Below, piece after piece: positions 49,090-59,652 of a stretch of DNA of 64,000 bases. This DNA is from Podospora bellae-mahoneyi. Lineage: Eukaryota > Ascomycota > Sordariomycetes > Sordariales > Podosporaceae. Under the pieces are notes generated by a model. It made no database searches. It was given only the letters and a program-made list of their open reading frames with translations, and was not told where the DNA came from. The position numbers were made by a program, and so were the translations under genes. Each line of letters starts with the position of its first letter. Positions within the stretch are counted from its first letter, which is position 1. Location of the stretch: NCBI RefSeq assembly GCF_035222275.1, contig NC_085883.1:2728001-2792000 (forward strand), in the 5' to 3' direction.

Positions 49090-49998
49090 ATGGCCTCCGA
49101 CAAGCCCGCTCACCGTTTCGACCCCAACTTCACCAAGAATGTCATTGAGGGCATGGGTCCCGCCACCACCCCCCGCAACCGCGAGGTTCTCGGTGCTCTG
49201 ATCCGCCACATCCACGACTTTGCTCGTGAGGTCGAGCTCACCGTCGACGAGTGGATGGAGGGTGTCAAGTTCGTCAACGCCCTTGGCGAGATCTACTACA
49301 CCTCCAACAAGACCCGCAACGAGACCCACCGCATCTGCGACGTTCTCGGCCTCGAGTCCCTTGTCGATGAGATCGCCCACAAGATCATCTCCGAGGGCGA
49401 GCTCGACCCTACCTCCTCCTCCATTCTCGGCCCCTTCTGGTCCCCCAACGCTCCCTTCCGTGAGCTCGGTGGTGAGATCTTCCAGGACGGCGTTCCCCCC
49501 AACGGCCGCGTCACCAAGATGCACGGTGTGATCCGCGACATCATCACCGGCCAGCCCATCCCCGGCGCCGTCTTCGACATCTGGCAAGCCTCCGCCAACG
49601 GCAAGTACGACTTCCAGGACCCCGAGAACCAGACCCCCAACAACCTCCGTGGCAAGTTCCGCGCCAACGAGAAGGGCGAGTACTGGTTCTACTGCCTCCA
49701 CCCTACCGCCTACTCCCTCCCCCGCGACGGCCCCTCGTGGCAGCTCCTCTCCCTCATGGACCGCCACCCCATGCGCCCCGCCCACATCCACATCATGGTC
49801 ACCCACCCCGACTACCAGGGCTGCACCACCCAGCTCTACCCCAACGACGACCCCTGGGTCAAGTCCGACACCGTCTTCGCCGTCAAGGACGACCTCGTTG
49901 TCGACTTCAAGCCCATCAAGGAGCAGGACCCCAAGGCCGTCCTCGAGCTCGAGTACAACGTCAACCTTGCTCCCAAGGGCTACAAGGGCAAGATCTAA
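49090..49998 (+). CDS. Intradiol ring-cleavage dioxygenase
   Basis: Non-haem Fe(III) enzyme that opens the ring of catechol-type substrates between the two hydroxyls to give a muconate. Intronless, 302 aa. The N-terminal helical dimerisation domain (residues 15-105) is that of catechol/hydroxyquinol 1,2-dioxygenases. The catalytic beta-sandwich starts at [10 protein letters not shown]. Iron ligands are Y173 (GKYDFQ), Y208 (TAYSLP), H232 and H234 (RPAHIHIMV). The start is sure: CACAATGG context after a CA-rich leader. Third codon positions are almost all C or G, far more than in the neighbours, which points to strong expression. Being divergent to the carboxymuconate cyclase suggests the true substrate may be protocatechuate or a related acid rather than catechol. 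The domain layout alone would favour catechol or hydroxyquinol, so the substrate stays open. Confidence 0.95.
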   Translation: MASDKPAHRFDPNFTKNVIEGMGPATTPRNREVLGALIRHIHDFAREVELTVDEWMEGVKFVNALGEIYYTSNKTRNETHRICDVLGLESLVDEIAHKIISEGELDPTSSSILGPFWSPNAPFRELGGEIFQDGVPPNGRVTKMHGVIRDIITGQPIPGAVFDIWQASANGKYDFQDPENQTPNNLRGKFRANEKGEYWFYCLHPTAYSLPRDGPSWQLLSLMDRHPMRPAHIHIMVTHPDYQGCTTQLYPNDDPWVKSDTVFAVKDDLVVDFKPIKEQDPKAVLELEYNVNLAPKGYKGKI

Positions 49999-51083
49999 AT
50001 GGTCGATGCCTTGTTTGGTACTGATGAGATGATTATGAGATGAGATGAGAAACACTTTCAACCTGTACATAGTTTTTTCTTTATGTTTTTCACCACAGAC
50101 ACATGTCACATCGTATATTTATACCCTGTATCTTGAGCCTTGCCGGCCAGCTGGTTGAGGCGAGCGGCATAAAAAGGGAGGACATGCATTCGGTTATCGT
50201 TATGGTTTGGTAGCCTTTTTTTTTTCTTCCTCTTTCGGTTAAATGAAAAGAAATGAAACAAACAAACTGTGCCTTCCTTGCTGCTGTGAATCAAGTGAAT
50301 GGTGTGAATGCCTTGCTGATGCGACTATGATATCTTGACACAAAACTTCATTGACATTTAGGTTTGACCATCAAGCCAACCCTTGAGACGGGGAGTGCTC
50401 AACCATCAATGCAACCTGACCACTTACACAGAGTTGAGTCGATCACTCAGGGGACCCAAAGTTGAGCTGACCCACTTGCAAATAGTTGAGCTGACCACTT
50501 ACAAGATGTTGACCCGACCGCTCACCAGGCAATAAACGACATGACCATGTCACAGTCAAATATTGACACAACCAAAAGGAACCTTTGACACACCATCTGC
50601 TACCACTGTCTTTTGCGAAAAGATGTGATGATGCACCTCATGACACGCATGACAAATCGACCGCTCAGGGATGATGAGCTGAGCTGACCATTCAGGGGGA
50701 AGAAGTTGACTTGGCCACTTACAAGATATCACCACTCAGCAACAAAACCCCATACACAACATCAGACGTCAAATCAAGCTGACCCGACCACTTTGATGAC
50801 AGGAACTCACCCAAAATATCCTCACCCGGAAGGAGGCTGCACATAACCATTCCATATAACTCTGTATTAATGATTCATCTGCATTCATCATCATGATCGG
50901 CTGTCCTCATATCTACGTGAAAAGAAACGAACGTGTCCCATCTCCCGGCTTATATCATCAAAGCCCCCAGTCATTGTGTCCCATATCCTCCTTCCTTCGT
51001 CAAAATCATCAACCCACCGCGCCAGCTATGAGACCCAAAAATAAAAATAGAGATCATGAAACGAATCATGTGCATCATGTACA
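49999..51083. other. Intergenic region between convergent dioxygenase and KAR5
   Basis: Includes both 3' untranslated regions and a degenerate tandem array at 50370-50760. No gene is supported. Confidence 0.5.
50370..50760. repeat. Degenerate tandem repeat (GTTGAGCTGACCACTTACAAG units)
   Basis: Recurring blocks such as AGTTGAGCTGACCCACTTGC, AGTTGAGCTGACCACTTAC, GTTGACCCGACCGCTCAC, AGCTGAGCTGACCATTCAG and AGTTGACTTGGCCACTTAC, spaced irregularly. The core GAGCTGACC is shared with the array at about 45.9 kb. Confidence 0.5.
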
Positions 51084-52766
51084 TTAGAGTGAGGATGCCT
51101 CCGTTGCTGTGTCCGTGAGGTTTGTCAAATCCGTGGAATCCGTGTTGTTGGCATCGAACTTTGATGCCAACTCTAACGGCATGACATAATCTCCGAAGGC
51201 ATCAACAGTGATAGAGAACTGCGTTGTCAAATCGCCATATGAGGACACCAAAAAGCCGATGGCCTCACCAAAAGCCAACAGCCCAAAGTTTCGGAGCATC
51301 GAAGGTGGCATTCCGTATGATCCCAGTACCAGCGAGGCCGAGGGACATACAAGGAACGGCCACCAGCTTTTTGTCGTTGCGGTCTTGAACATTGATTCGT
51401 TAACGGTCAAGGCGGCAGCGGCGGTTTCTTCGAGGGCATCCAAGATTTCGTTCGTAATGTTTTTTGCTTGCTTGAGCATGGATGTATGGTCCTCAACCTC
51501 GTCGGACAGCTTCTCGGTGGCGGTAAGGATGCGATCAACTCCTTGTTCAAGGGCATCCTGACGCTGGGCCAATGCAACGGCTTGTTGATTTTGGAATTGC
51601 TATTAAAGTTAGCGATCCAGTCAACGTAGCACGATGGGGGGTCCCTCACAATTTGCTGGCTCAGTGAGGCGGATGAGGCCATCGCAGTTGAGACGATGTC
51701 TATCAAGGCACCCATGCCGTCATTGACCCTTTTGGTCTGTTGGAGCGAGGTCTCATGAGCGTGGGCCGCTCGGGAGCTACCATCGAGAACATTTTTGAAG
51801 AGAAGACCCAGTAGCTTCTGAAGACCTTCCGCATTCTCGAGACTGTCCTGCATAGATTCGGTAGCCTTTCGCATCGCAAAGTCGAGATCACCCGAGAGGT
51901 AGCTCTCAAGCCTCGACAGGCCTTCTCCTAACTCATCTACCTTGGGCGCGAGTCGGTCAAGGTTCTCCATAGATTGCCGGGCACGGTTATCGAGGTCGTC
52001 CATCCGTTTCTGCAGCTCGGCTTCGACGCCGTCGGTAAGTTTGGCAATGACCTGGGTAAGACGCTGGTACAGCAAGATGTTTTGGTCTGCCAGAGGTTAG
52101 CTGCCAAAACTCTCCAAACTTTGCTCTATATCTTCTTACCCTTCTCATTATCCGCCCTTGCCGCCTCGCAGAACCTCAATGCTTTATGACGATAGCTCAC
52201 CCACGTGCTCCAAGCTGCATCCGAAGCTGCCAACGCCGACAAACACAGTCCAATCTCCGAAGGCGTGACATGAAGCTGAGGTTCGCTCCGCATCGCAATT
52301 TGGGTCAAGGATGGCTCACGAAACTTGGCGCATTCGTTTGGTATCTGGAAGCTGCCCCTCTCTAGATCGCAAATCGCCAAGCTAGCCGCGTAAGAGTCGA
52401 CGAAATCTCGCAGTTGCCGGCCACTGTCAGTCAGCATTGTAGCTTCATTCTTCCCATCCACCAATTCGCAGTTGTTGACGAGTAGGCGGGCTGCCACGCG
52501 ATGGCATAGCGGTTCCGATTCCATCTCTTGGAGCTCGTTCAGCGCCCTTGTGTAAATGTCTGAGTATCTCGAGTCTTGCTGCGAAAGCGCAGAGCGGCGT
52601 TCATTTGTATCAACTGCTGCTATATCACTGTTGGCCCTCCGTATGGAGGCGAGTCTCCAAAAGTAAACTTACGAGCACTCGGCCTTCTCTCGGCCCTCCA
52701 TCCAAATCCATCGACCCACGGTAAGAGCACCGTAAGTACGACCAGGCCGGTCTTCATTTTTAGCAT
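51084..52766 (-). CDS. KAR5: Kar5-type nuclear fusion protein
   Basis: Nuclear-envelope/ER membrane protein needed for fusion of nuclei in karyogamy (Kar5/Tht1/Brambleberry family). Four exons: 52766-52673, 52619-52140, 52086-51650 and 51599-51084, with introns of 50-53 bp; 508 aa. It begins with a signal peptide ([20 protein letters not shown]), then a cysteine-bearing luminal domain ([36 protein letters not shown]). Long coiled-coil helices with many Glu/Lys/Leu heptads cover about residues 170-400. Two hydrophobic segments near residues 416-458 ([36 protein letters not shown]) anchor the C-terminus. The domain order and length fit the ascomycete family. The gene is expected to act in sexual crosses. 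The ATG at 52757 is an alternative start three codons in. Confidence 0.9.
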
Positions 52767-54028
52767 GGTATCGAAAGCGTTGAGGGATGCGCGAAAGAAT
52801 ATCGGTTGTCAAATTGACGGAACGTGAGAAATGGCGCAGAGACTGTTACCTGCTGCGGGTTTGACGGGTGAAAGAAAAGAGGATGGTCATCAAGTGTTGG
52901 AGGTTATGGGTGAAATTCTGAATTTTAGGAGTGAAGAGTGGAAAGGGCGAGGGAGGCTGGAAATAATTTCAGGCAACCTCCTTCCTGCTCCAGTGGAAAT
53001 GATGTAATGGTTGTAATCAAGTGATTATAGATAATTCAGATAAGCGGAAAGGTCCCGATTTTCCTGAGAGCAAGTAAAATTCCATTGTATCGTGGGTCAA
53101 GAGCAGAGGCTGCTTGGATGGTCTATCTATGGCAGTCTTACCCGCATTATCAGCAAGATTCTAGGGTATTCTCCAAATAATAGGGCCGTTCGCCTCACTG
53201 GTAGCCAGCTGGGTAAGAATATCAGATTGAAATCCTCTTTGTCCTCAAACCATGAAAATATATGCTCTTGTCGAAGGGCCTAGGATGGAAAACATGCCTT
53301 GCGAACATACTCCGCAATTTCTGGTCAACCCGCCTCCAGTATTATTCAAGATACCTAACATATATCATGTCAAATGATCTTATGACGGGGCCACTGGCAG
53401 TGCTCTTGTTGTTTCTCCTGTATGCGGATGCCCATGGCGTTCCAGACGGGGCTGCATCCTCCAACATTATATTATCTGATAGCAAGCGACTATTCCTAGA
53501 CATATCATTATTCTTATCTCCCTTCAACTGAGAACATCCCCAAAGGACCCGATAATTTCCCCGGTGCAGCATTTGTAAGGGTTGGAGTGCCAGCACGCGA
53601 TGTGAGTCCTCATCCGAGACGGGGTGAAAAGAACGCCAAGTCGACACCAAAACAATGAAATCAAGCCCGGTTTAAAGTTATCATGACCATATGACATTGG
53701 GAGAGTTCCAACGAGAAGAAACATCAACAATTTACTCGTTCTTTCATAAAAGGCTTACACTTTTGATTGCCCCTAAGGTTGACCTGTCGTTGTCTTGCTG
53801 ACTCATCAACCGTACCTGCCAGTCGCCCCACCACACCACTCCAAAGCTCCCGCGGTCCGTGCTCCAATCTTTTTATCAAAAGCGATTTCCACCTCCCAGC
53901 GCCGGCAGCCAGCCCACTCCCCGACGCCGCCCCCAGCTTCCGAGCTCCGCGACACTTTGCGCGCGCATTCACTCCCTCCATCCCTCCTCCCCCTGAACCC
54001 CCACGGCGAGGTCTCCCAATCGCCCAAA
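52767..54028. other. Divergent intergenic region between KAR5 and mrpL6
   Basis: About 1.26 kb, AT-richer in its middle (52.9-53.7 kb). It holds the two promoters. Short frames on either strand have no support. Confidence 0.5.
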
Positions 54029-54949
54029 ATGCTCGCCTCCAACACCACCAGACGAGCACTCGCCTCGTGCTCCTCCTCCTCGACAGCCACCGCAGTCCTC
54101 CCCAGCTTCCTCGTACCAGCCCTCCAGACCAGTGCGCCCCGACGAACATTCTCCGCCACTGCGAATCGGCCGTCAAAGTTGGGGAGGAATCCAATCTCTA
54201 TCCCTCCCGGAGTAGAGCTTCAAGTGGGGGATCTCTTCGTCAAGAAGGATGTGACCACCTACCTGCAAATCAAGAAGAGGAAGGTGGTCGTGAAGGGGCC
54301 ATTGGGTGAGATTTACCTGGAAAAAGAATGATTGAGAGAATTGGGATTTGCAAAGTGGGAGGAGAGGGGCTGACATGTCAATGTGTGGGGGAATCAACAG
54401 GCCAACTGGAGCTCGACATCCCCTCCTTCGTCAAACTCGACCACGACGCCGAGGGCAGGAAAGCAGTCTTGACCGTGGAAGACAAGGAGCAAAAGAAGCA
54501 AATGGAGATGTGGGGTATGCTTTCCCCCCATTACCCATGCAAAAGGGAAAAGAACGCTGACTTGGGACGAAAAATCCACAGGTACAACATGGTCCTACCT
54601 CAACAACTACATCATGGGGGTATCAGAAGGCCACACTGCCGTCCTCCGCCTCGTCGGTATCGGTTACAGAGCCACAGTCGAGCCCCGCCCCGCCCTCGAA
54701 GAGTACCCCGGCCAGCAGTTCGTCTGCCTCAAGCTCGGTTTCTCCCACCCCGTCGAGATGGGCCTCCCCCTCGGCATGAAGGCCAGTGCGCCCCAACCAA
54801 CCCGCGTCCTCCTCGAGGGTATCGACAAGGAGCAAATCATGTCCTTTGCCGCCAAAATCAGGAGGTGGAGAGTGCCGGAGCCGTACAAGGGGAAGGGCAT
54901 TTTCATTAATGATGAAACGATCAAGCTCAAGGCAAAGAAGATCAAATAA
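54029..54949 (+). CDS. mrpL6: Mitochondrial large-subunit ribosomal protein L6 (uL6m)
   Basis: Component of the mitochondrial 54S large ribosomal subunit. Three exons: 54029-54305, 54401-54514 and 54582-54949, with introns of 95 and 67 bp, both phase 1; 252 aa. A Ser/Thr/Arg-rich mitochondrial presequence (MLASNTTRRALASCSSSS) is followed by the two repeated L6 alpha/beta domains. The first starts SKLGRNPISIPPGVEL. The second contains GVSEGHTAVLRLVGIGYRA and the C-terminal family motif IRRWRVPEPYKGKGI. The ATG at 54029 was chosen because it starts the presequence; the frame is open upstream but shows no better start. Basic C-terminus KLKAKKIK. Confidence 0.95.
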
Positions 54950-55117
54950 ATGATGCGCCATCAGGAGAAGAAAAGGGGCATCTGTGTACATCTAGCAGTA
55001 GTATTCACCATTGGATTCTTGGTGAGTTGTATGATCGTGTGGCCTGTATCTGTGCATAAGAACTTGTACATTTACTTCAGACGTTTTTTTTTTTTTTGCT
55101 TTTTCCCTTGCCATGCT

Positions 55118-56344
55118 TTATTTTACACCCAGGACCTCCTGAACGACGCTCAGGACTTGGCTGTGAACAGCCTTTGGCGCAGCAATAACACCGCTGTTGG
55201 TGGCCAACGTCCTCCCCACGCCAAAATTCAGACGGTTACCCTTGATATCGGTTACCTGGCCGCCAGCTTCCCTCACAATCAAATCACCAGCAGCGTGATC
55301 CCAGATCTTCTCCTGGTATGTCTTGGAAGTCGGCAAACGCAGGTAGATATCGCCCGCGCCTCTGGCAATAGACCCGTACTTGGCCTGCGAGTCCATTCTC
55401 ACACTCTGCTTGGTAATCCCCAGCTTCTGCGCAATCTGCGCCGACTCGCTCTGGTTCGAGTGTCCCGCCTCGACGCTCTCGCAAAAGCTTGCGTTGGACA
55501 TGTCGGTAAGAGGCTTCATAGAGATGCTCCTCCCCTCAGCCAGGGCACCGGCCTTGAGAGGTCTGCTCGTTGCGCCCTGTCCAATAACCGCAGAAAAAAG
55601 CACACCCCTCCCTTCGTCGTCGGTAGCATTAGCCCCGATATCGGCCGTCAAAGGCGCCGCATCGTCAACCGGCAAGTTAGGACACCCGATCGCTCCCACT
55701 TTGACATCCCCGTCCTCTAGCAGGGCAAGGCAAACGGCGTACTGCCCCCCTCTCAAAAAACCCTTGGTGCCATCAATTGGATCAATAGTCCAGACCCTCC
55801 CTACTTTTCCACCTTTGCTGTTTCCTTGGTCGATGATATCAAGCATTGCATCCGCATCCTTGATCCCGCCTCCCAAAAGCCCTTCAGCAGCGACGTCATC
55901 CAAGCTGGTAGTGCGGACAAGCTCCCAGATTTGATCGCGGAGGGGAGGGTTGGCGCGGAGCTCGGTGGCCTCTTCCTCGGCGACGATTTCGTCGTGGGGG
56001 AAGTTGTGCTTGAGGGCGGAGATGATCAGGGCTTGGGCGCCGAAGTCGCCGATGGTGACGGGGGAGGCGTCGTCTTTGGAGACGGTTCCTTTGGAGGTCT
56101 CGTGGAAGACGCGTTTGGTGAGGATGGAGGCGCGTTGGACGGCTAGCTGGGCGATTTCGAGCTCGCGGGAGTAGAGGGACGTCATTTTGGTGAGGTTTGG
56201 GGTGGTGGATTGGGAGCGGAGGTGGGAGAGGATGAGGGTGAGGCGGGGGGTTATGGAGGGGATGAAGGCCGCCAGGATGAGGATTAGGAGAGAGGTGAGT
56301 AACAAGAGAGGAAGACGGGGTTTATGAGAGGGATCACGAGGCAT
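55118..56344 (-). CDS. MET22: 3'(2'),5'-bisphosphate nucleotidase (Hal2/Met22 family) with N-terminal membrane segment
   Basis: Removes the 3'-phosphate from PAP and PAPS, protecting sulphur assimilation and RNA-degrading enzymes from PAP build-up. Intronless, 408 aa from the first ATG. Catalytic motifs of the lithium-sensitive phosphatase family are present: EIVAEEEATE, the metal-binding WTIDPIDGTKGF and WDHAAGDLIVREAGG. Residues 11-29 (LPLLLLTSLLILILAAF) form a strong membrane helix that the yeast enzyme lacks. The usual family N-terminus starts at M54 (MTSLYSRELEIAQLAV, ATG at 56185). Two forms, membrane-anchored and soluble, are therefore possible by leaky scanning or alternative transcription starts. 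The anchored form recalls the animal Golgi-resident nucleotidase, an analogy only. Confidence 0.93.
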   Translation of the reverse strand: MPRDPSHKPRLPLLLLTSLLILILAAFIPSITPRLTLILSHLRSQSTTPNLTKMTSLYSRELEIAQLAVQRASILTKRVFHETSKGTVSKDDASPVTIGDFGAQALIISALKHNFPHDEIVAEEEATELRANPPLRDQIWELVRTTSLDDVAAEGLLGGGIKDADAMLDIIDQGNSKGGKVGRVWTIDPIDGTKGFLRGGQYAVCLALLEDGDVKVGAIGCPNLPVDDAAPLTADIGANATDDEGRGVLFSAVIGQGATSRPLKAGALAEGRSISMKPLTDMSNASFCESVEAGHSNQSESAQIAQKLGITKQSVRMDSQAKYGSIARGAGDIYLRLPTSKTYQEKIWDHAAGDLIVREAGGQVTDIKGNRLNFGVGRTLATNSGVIAAPKAVHSQVLSVVQEVLGVK

Positions 56345-56930
56345 TAAACAGAGTGAAGGCTCAGAGAAGTTTGCCCACGCTCTTGGTGATCGCGTTAGGT
56401 AAGATGGGTGGGTGGTGGGAGCTTGGAGGTGAGCACGCTTTCAGTGGGTAGGTTGCCCCGCATTATGTTGATATTGACGTCGTTCCTGAGCTGTTACCCC
56501 ACACTTTGGCTGCAAAGTTGGGATCTAAACCTATGAGAGAGCCTGAAATAAGTGAAGCTAATGAGTTTCAAGGGGATTGGGATTTTGGACCCCTTTCTTA
56601 TCCTGAAATTTTCGACTGCAGGCATCCCAGCGTCTTTTCACAGGAGCTCCCCGATGACGGAAGACCCTTGACCCACTCAACTCCTGAGGGCCCAAGCTCC
56701 TCTGACCGGAAGGAGAAGGGGGTTACATTCTGACGCTCTTTTGGATGCCTATATCGACTCAATCACTTTGGAAAATGTATGTATCAGCTTCAAGGGCAGG
56801 CATGTGTCTTTGTGAGGTTTCTCATGTGCTAGGCCAGCGTCATCTAAACCCTAACCCTGATTTCTACTCACCCCCTTTTTACCCCTATTTCGCCCCCGTT
56901 ATTTTCCTTTTATCTTTAATAATCATCTCC
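56345..56930. other. Intergenic region upstream of the nucleotidase
   Basis: Holds the nucleotidase promoter and the 3' side of the next minus-strand gene. An AAACCCTAACCCTGA telo-box-like sequence lies at 56847-56861. No gene is supported. Confidence 0.5.
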
Positions 56931-57955
56931 CTATTTCCCACCATCGCTATTCCCATTCCTCGAGATTGCTTCTGGTACCTCCATCTCACAACACCCCAAA
57001 TCCACATCCATCTCGACATACCCTCCGTCAACATCCATCTCAACCCTCGGGGCAGGTCGTCCATCGATTTCCTGCGGTGGCAGACTTATTGACCTGCTGC
57101 CCATCTCTGTTGTGCCATTATGCTGTATCTCTATCTCTTCAATCCTTTTCTGTTGCTGGGAGTTCCTCTGAGACTTTCTATGCGGACGGTGCCGCCGCCG
57201 GTAGAAATAGAGAGCCAGAGCAATAAGAACAAGAAAGAAGAGCGAAGAGAGGATTCCGCCTACGACCAGTGTTGGGGTTGGATCTAGGGTGGCTGGAGGG
57301 AGGTTGTCGCTGGGCGAGGAGGCTTGTGTGGATGTCGTTATTTCAGTGCTGGTGAGCGAGGCAGATGAAGTGTTGCTAATTGCCGGGAATGTGAGACTGG
57401 AGGTCTTTGAGGGTGTTTGGGAGTCAACATCTATTGTCGACTTTGTGGTGGACTTGGTATCGGTCTCTGGCAATGACGATGATGAGAATGACGAAGACGT
57501 CTGGGGTTTATTCGAAGAGGTAGAAGCTCTATCTGTGGACAAAGACGTTTGGGTTGGCCGAGGAATGAAGGTGATTGTGCTAGGCTTCGACTCTGCCGAA
57601 GCTGGGAGGTTTTCTTTCTGTGTAGATGTATCAGGCGCTGGAGGAGAGTTGGATGCCGGTGGGGTTCCGTTGTAGTAGGCCAGGTACCTCCCGAACACCG
57701 CGTCCAGCTGTTCATTGGCTCTCTGGTTTGTCGTCGAGGACACATTCTTTACAGTCTGAATATGTGGTTTGGAATGCTGACCCCGTCTCACAGAGTTCTT
57801 GGGACTGGCCCACTCTCAGTGCTTCGATGCGGGCGTTTTCTGCTTTCCTGTCAGCACACTGGGAGCAGTCAAGATGGAATTACCATACCACAGCCTGGGT
57901 AACATATATCCGGGACGCTGGCTAGATCCTGCCTTCTCTCAACGTTAAGCATCAT
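56931..57955 (-). pseudogene. Cysteine-rich single-pass membrane protein, frame-disrupted (family member 3)
   Basis: Exon 1 (57955-57889) ends CYPGC and is followed by a 49-bp phase-1 intron (GTATGG ... CTGACA ... GCAG), the same position as in the two paralogues at 17.6-19.9 kb. Exon 2 from 57839 continues ENARIEALRVGQSQELC and YSDCKEC. Just after this, around 57730-57740, the frame must change by one base to continue into NEQLDAVFGRYLAYYNGT, a long Ser/Thr stalk, a membrane helix (LVVGGILSSLFFLVLIALAL), an Arg/His-rich stop-transfer and the family tail (PAPRVEMDVDGG, CCEMEVPEA). No intron fits in the gap, so I read one frameshift. The function is unknown. Confidence 0.5.
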
Positions 57956-58205
57956 TCTATATTTCTTGCCGATCACCAGCTAACAGAAATAGCAATGAGA
58001 CAAAGTCTTCTGAATAAAAGCTGGACAGCGCTGATAATCACTTTACAATAGTTTAGGTAACCATATTCTTTTCAAAAAGGGGTGCTCGAGCCGAAAGCTG
58101 TCCAAATCTCGTAGGCTAACTGTTGATGTTAGGTCGGCGCGAGAATGGCCTTGTGTGGCGTCGATCAGGCAATGGGGCCAAAGTGACCATACCCAGATGG
58201 CGAAT

Positions 58206-58526
58206 TCACACTCCAATCTCATTTGACTTACACTGTAGCCTGTTTGCTGCTAGCTTGATATATGTACTTCTCGTCTCGGGATACTTCTTAAGTGCCGTAG
58301 TCTTTTCATGGCATTTCTGAAGCCAGCCGAAAACAGCACTCATTTGGGTATTGTCAACAATCATACCTACCTCATTAAAGTTCCGCTGCGCCCGTCCAGG
58401 AAGGCGCCAGAATATTGGATCGTTACCTAATAGTAACAACTGCGAAGACTTAAGCTGTTCTAAGCAACTCACTTTAGATTCACTATCACTCGGCTTGCCG
58501 TCAGCTAGACCCTCTAAAAACGCCAT
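58206..58526 (-). CDS. Unassigned 106-codon reading frame
   Basis: Starts with ATG and runs 106 codons without introns. The product is soluble, with balanced composition (MAFLEGLADGKPSDSES..., NEVGMIVDNTQMSAVFGWLQ). It has two cysteines near the middle and one near the end. I do not recognise a domain. It lies in an AT-rich accessory stretch where random frames of this length are less likely than in GC-rich DNA, so it may be a real small gene or the remnant of a larger one. Confidence 0.3.
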   Translation of the reverse strand: MAFLEGLADGKPSDSESKVSCLEQLKSSQLLLLGNDPIFWRLPGRAQRNFNEVGMIVDNTQMSAVFGWLQKCHEKTTALKKYPETRSTYIKLAANRLQCKSNEIGV

Positions 58527-58933
58527 TCAACACGCAAACATATACTGTCTTTATCCGAAAATTTCTCCAAGAGCTTAGATACGCTTTTTTGTTCATGTAA
58601 TACTATGCAGAGAAAGATTAAAAAACTCCACCAAGCATTGCATGCCCAGAAATGTTATGTAATAATTATCCTACACGGATAGTAACAGTTTCCTAACGAA
58701 TCCATTTACTTCAAATATATATCATGCTTCTGTATCTAAGGGCAGGTAATCAGATAGCATCTATTGAGCCTAGATAAGGTAGTGAAGCACTTAGTATATC
58801 ACTGACATTAACGCTCACTCTTTGCTGTCTATTGTAAGCTCAGGACGCTTCATAGGATATCAGAACAAAGTTCAGCCAAACCGTAGGTTAGTAAGCTATC
58901 TATGGAGGAGAAGAAGAAAAAGACACATTATAC

Positions 58934-59132
58934 CTGATACTCCGAAGAATCCCTAGCGAATATCTGAATACAATAGCGTTCGATTGTAGCTGAAGGCGTT
59001 TATTGAAATCATCAAGATCCACCGTAAACCGCTGGTCTCCTTTTTGATGATAACCCGAAGGACAGGAAATTCCGAAGGCTTCATGAGGAATTCCTTGAAA
59101 GCTCTCAAGAAAGCCTGGGGCTGAGTTTTTAT
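58934..59132 (-). other. Possible orphan exon
   Basis: A minus-strand open stretch bounded by an acceptor (ATCTGTTCAG) and a donor-like GTATAA. It reads NSAPGFLESFQGIPHEAF then DQRFTVDLDDFNKRLQ and looks protein-like. I could not find the exons that should flank it. It may belong to a degraded gene of the accessory region. Confidence 0.25.
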
Positions 59133-59652
59133 CTGAACAGATTTAATCCAATGAGATAAGTAATCATGGATCTAGTGCACGGGTGGTACAACTGTTTCCA
59201 GAATACCTAGGTGTGTTGTTGCTGTTGAAGGTGCCTAAGTAAGGTAGGTAGGTGGTGTCCAGCCCTCCGAGAAGTAAAATGTTGTCTAATAGAGAATGTA
59301 ATGAAAAGACAAAGCAAATTTAATGAAGATGAAAAGCGGAAATAACTAGTGTGAACCAATCAAATACTGAGGCAAGGCTATTTTCTCCGCCTGACCTTCC
59401 CCTACGTAAGAGGTCTGGCAAGAGCCAACAGTCCACTCGGCGTCAATTGTCGAGTACTGTAGCTAAGGAAATAAGAAAAATCCCGTTTCATATAGGTGAA
59501 AGAGCAATGTAAAACAGAAAGCCAGAGAAACCATAGGAGAACCAGTCACAGACAATATTCCAAAATGAAATACCTCCATGTATTCCAAACCCTTAACCTT
59601 CAAGAAAGCCCCCCCAGAAGTTGGGCCGTGGCATCAAGCCAGCTCTTTAGCC

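Larger units (their letters stand above)
57956..59652. other. AT-rich stretch with isolated reading frames
   Basis: About 1.7 kb, richer in A and T than the housekeeping block. It holds two isolated minus-strand frames (listed separately) and no complete gene that I can build. Confidence 0.4.

Noticed and set aside
49042-50109. 355-codon minus-strand frame opposite the dioxygenase
   Set aside because: The dioxygenase uses almost only C/G at third positions, which opens the reverse frame. The product is Val/Gly/Leu-rich with no family match.
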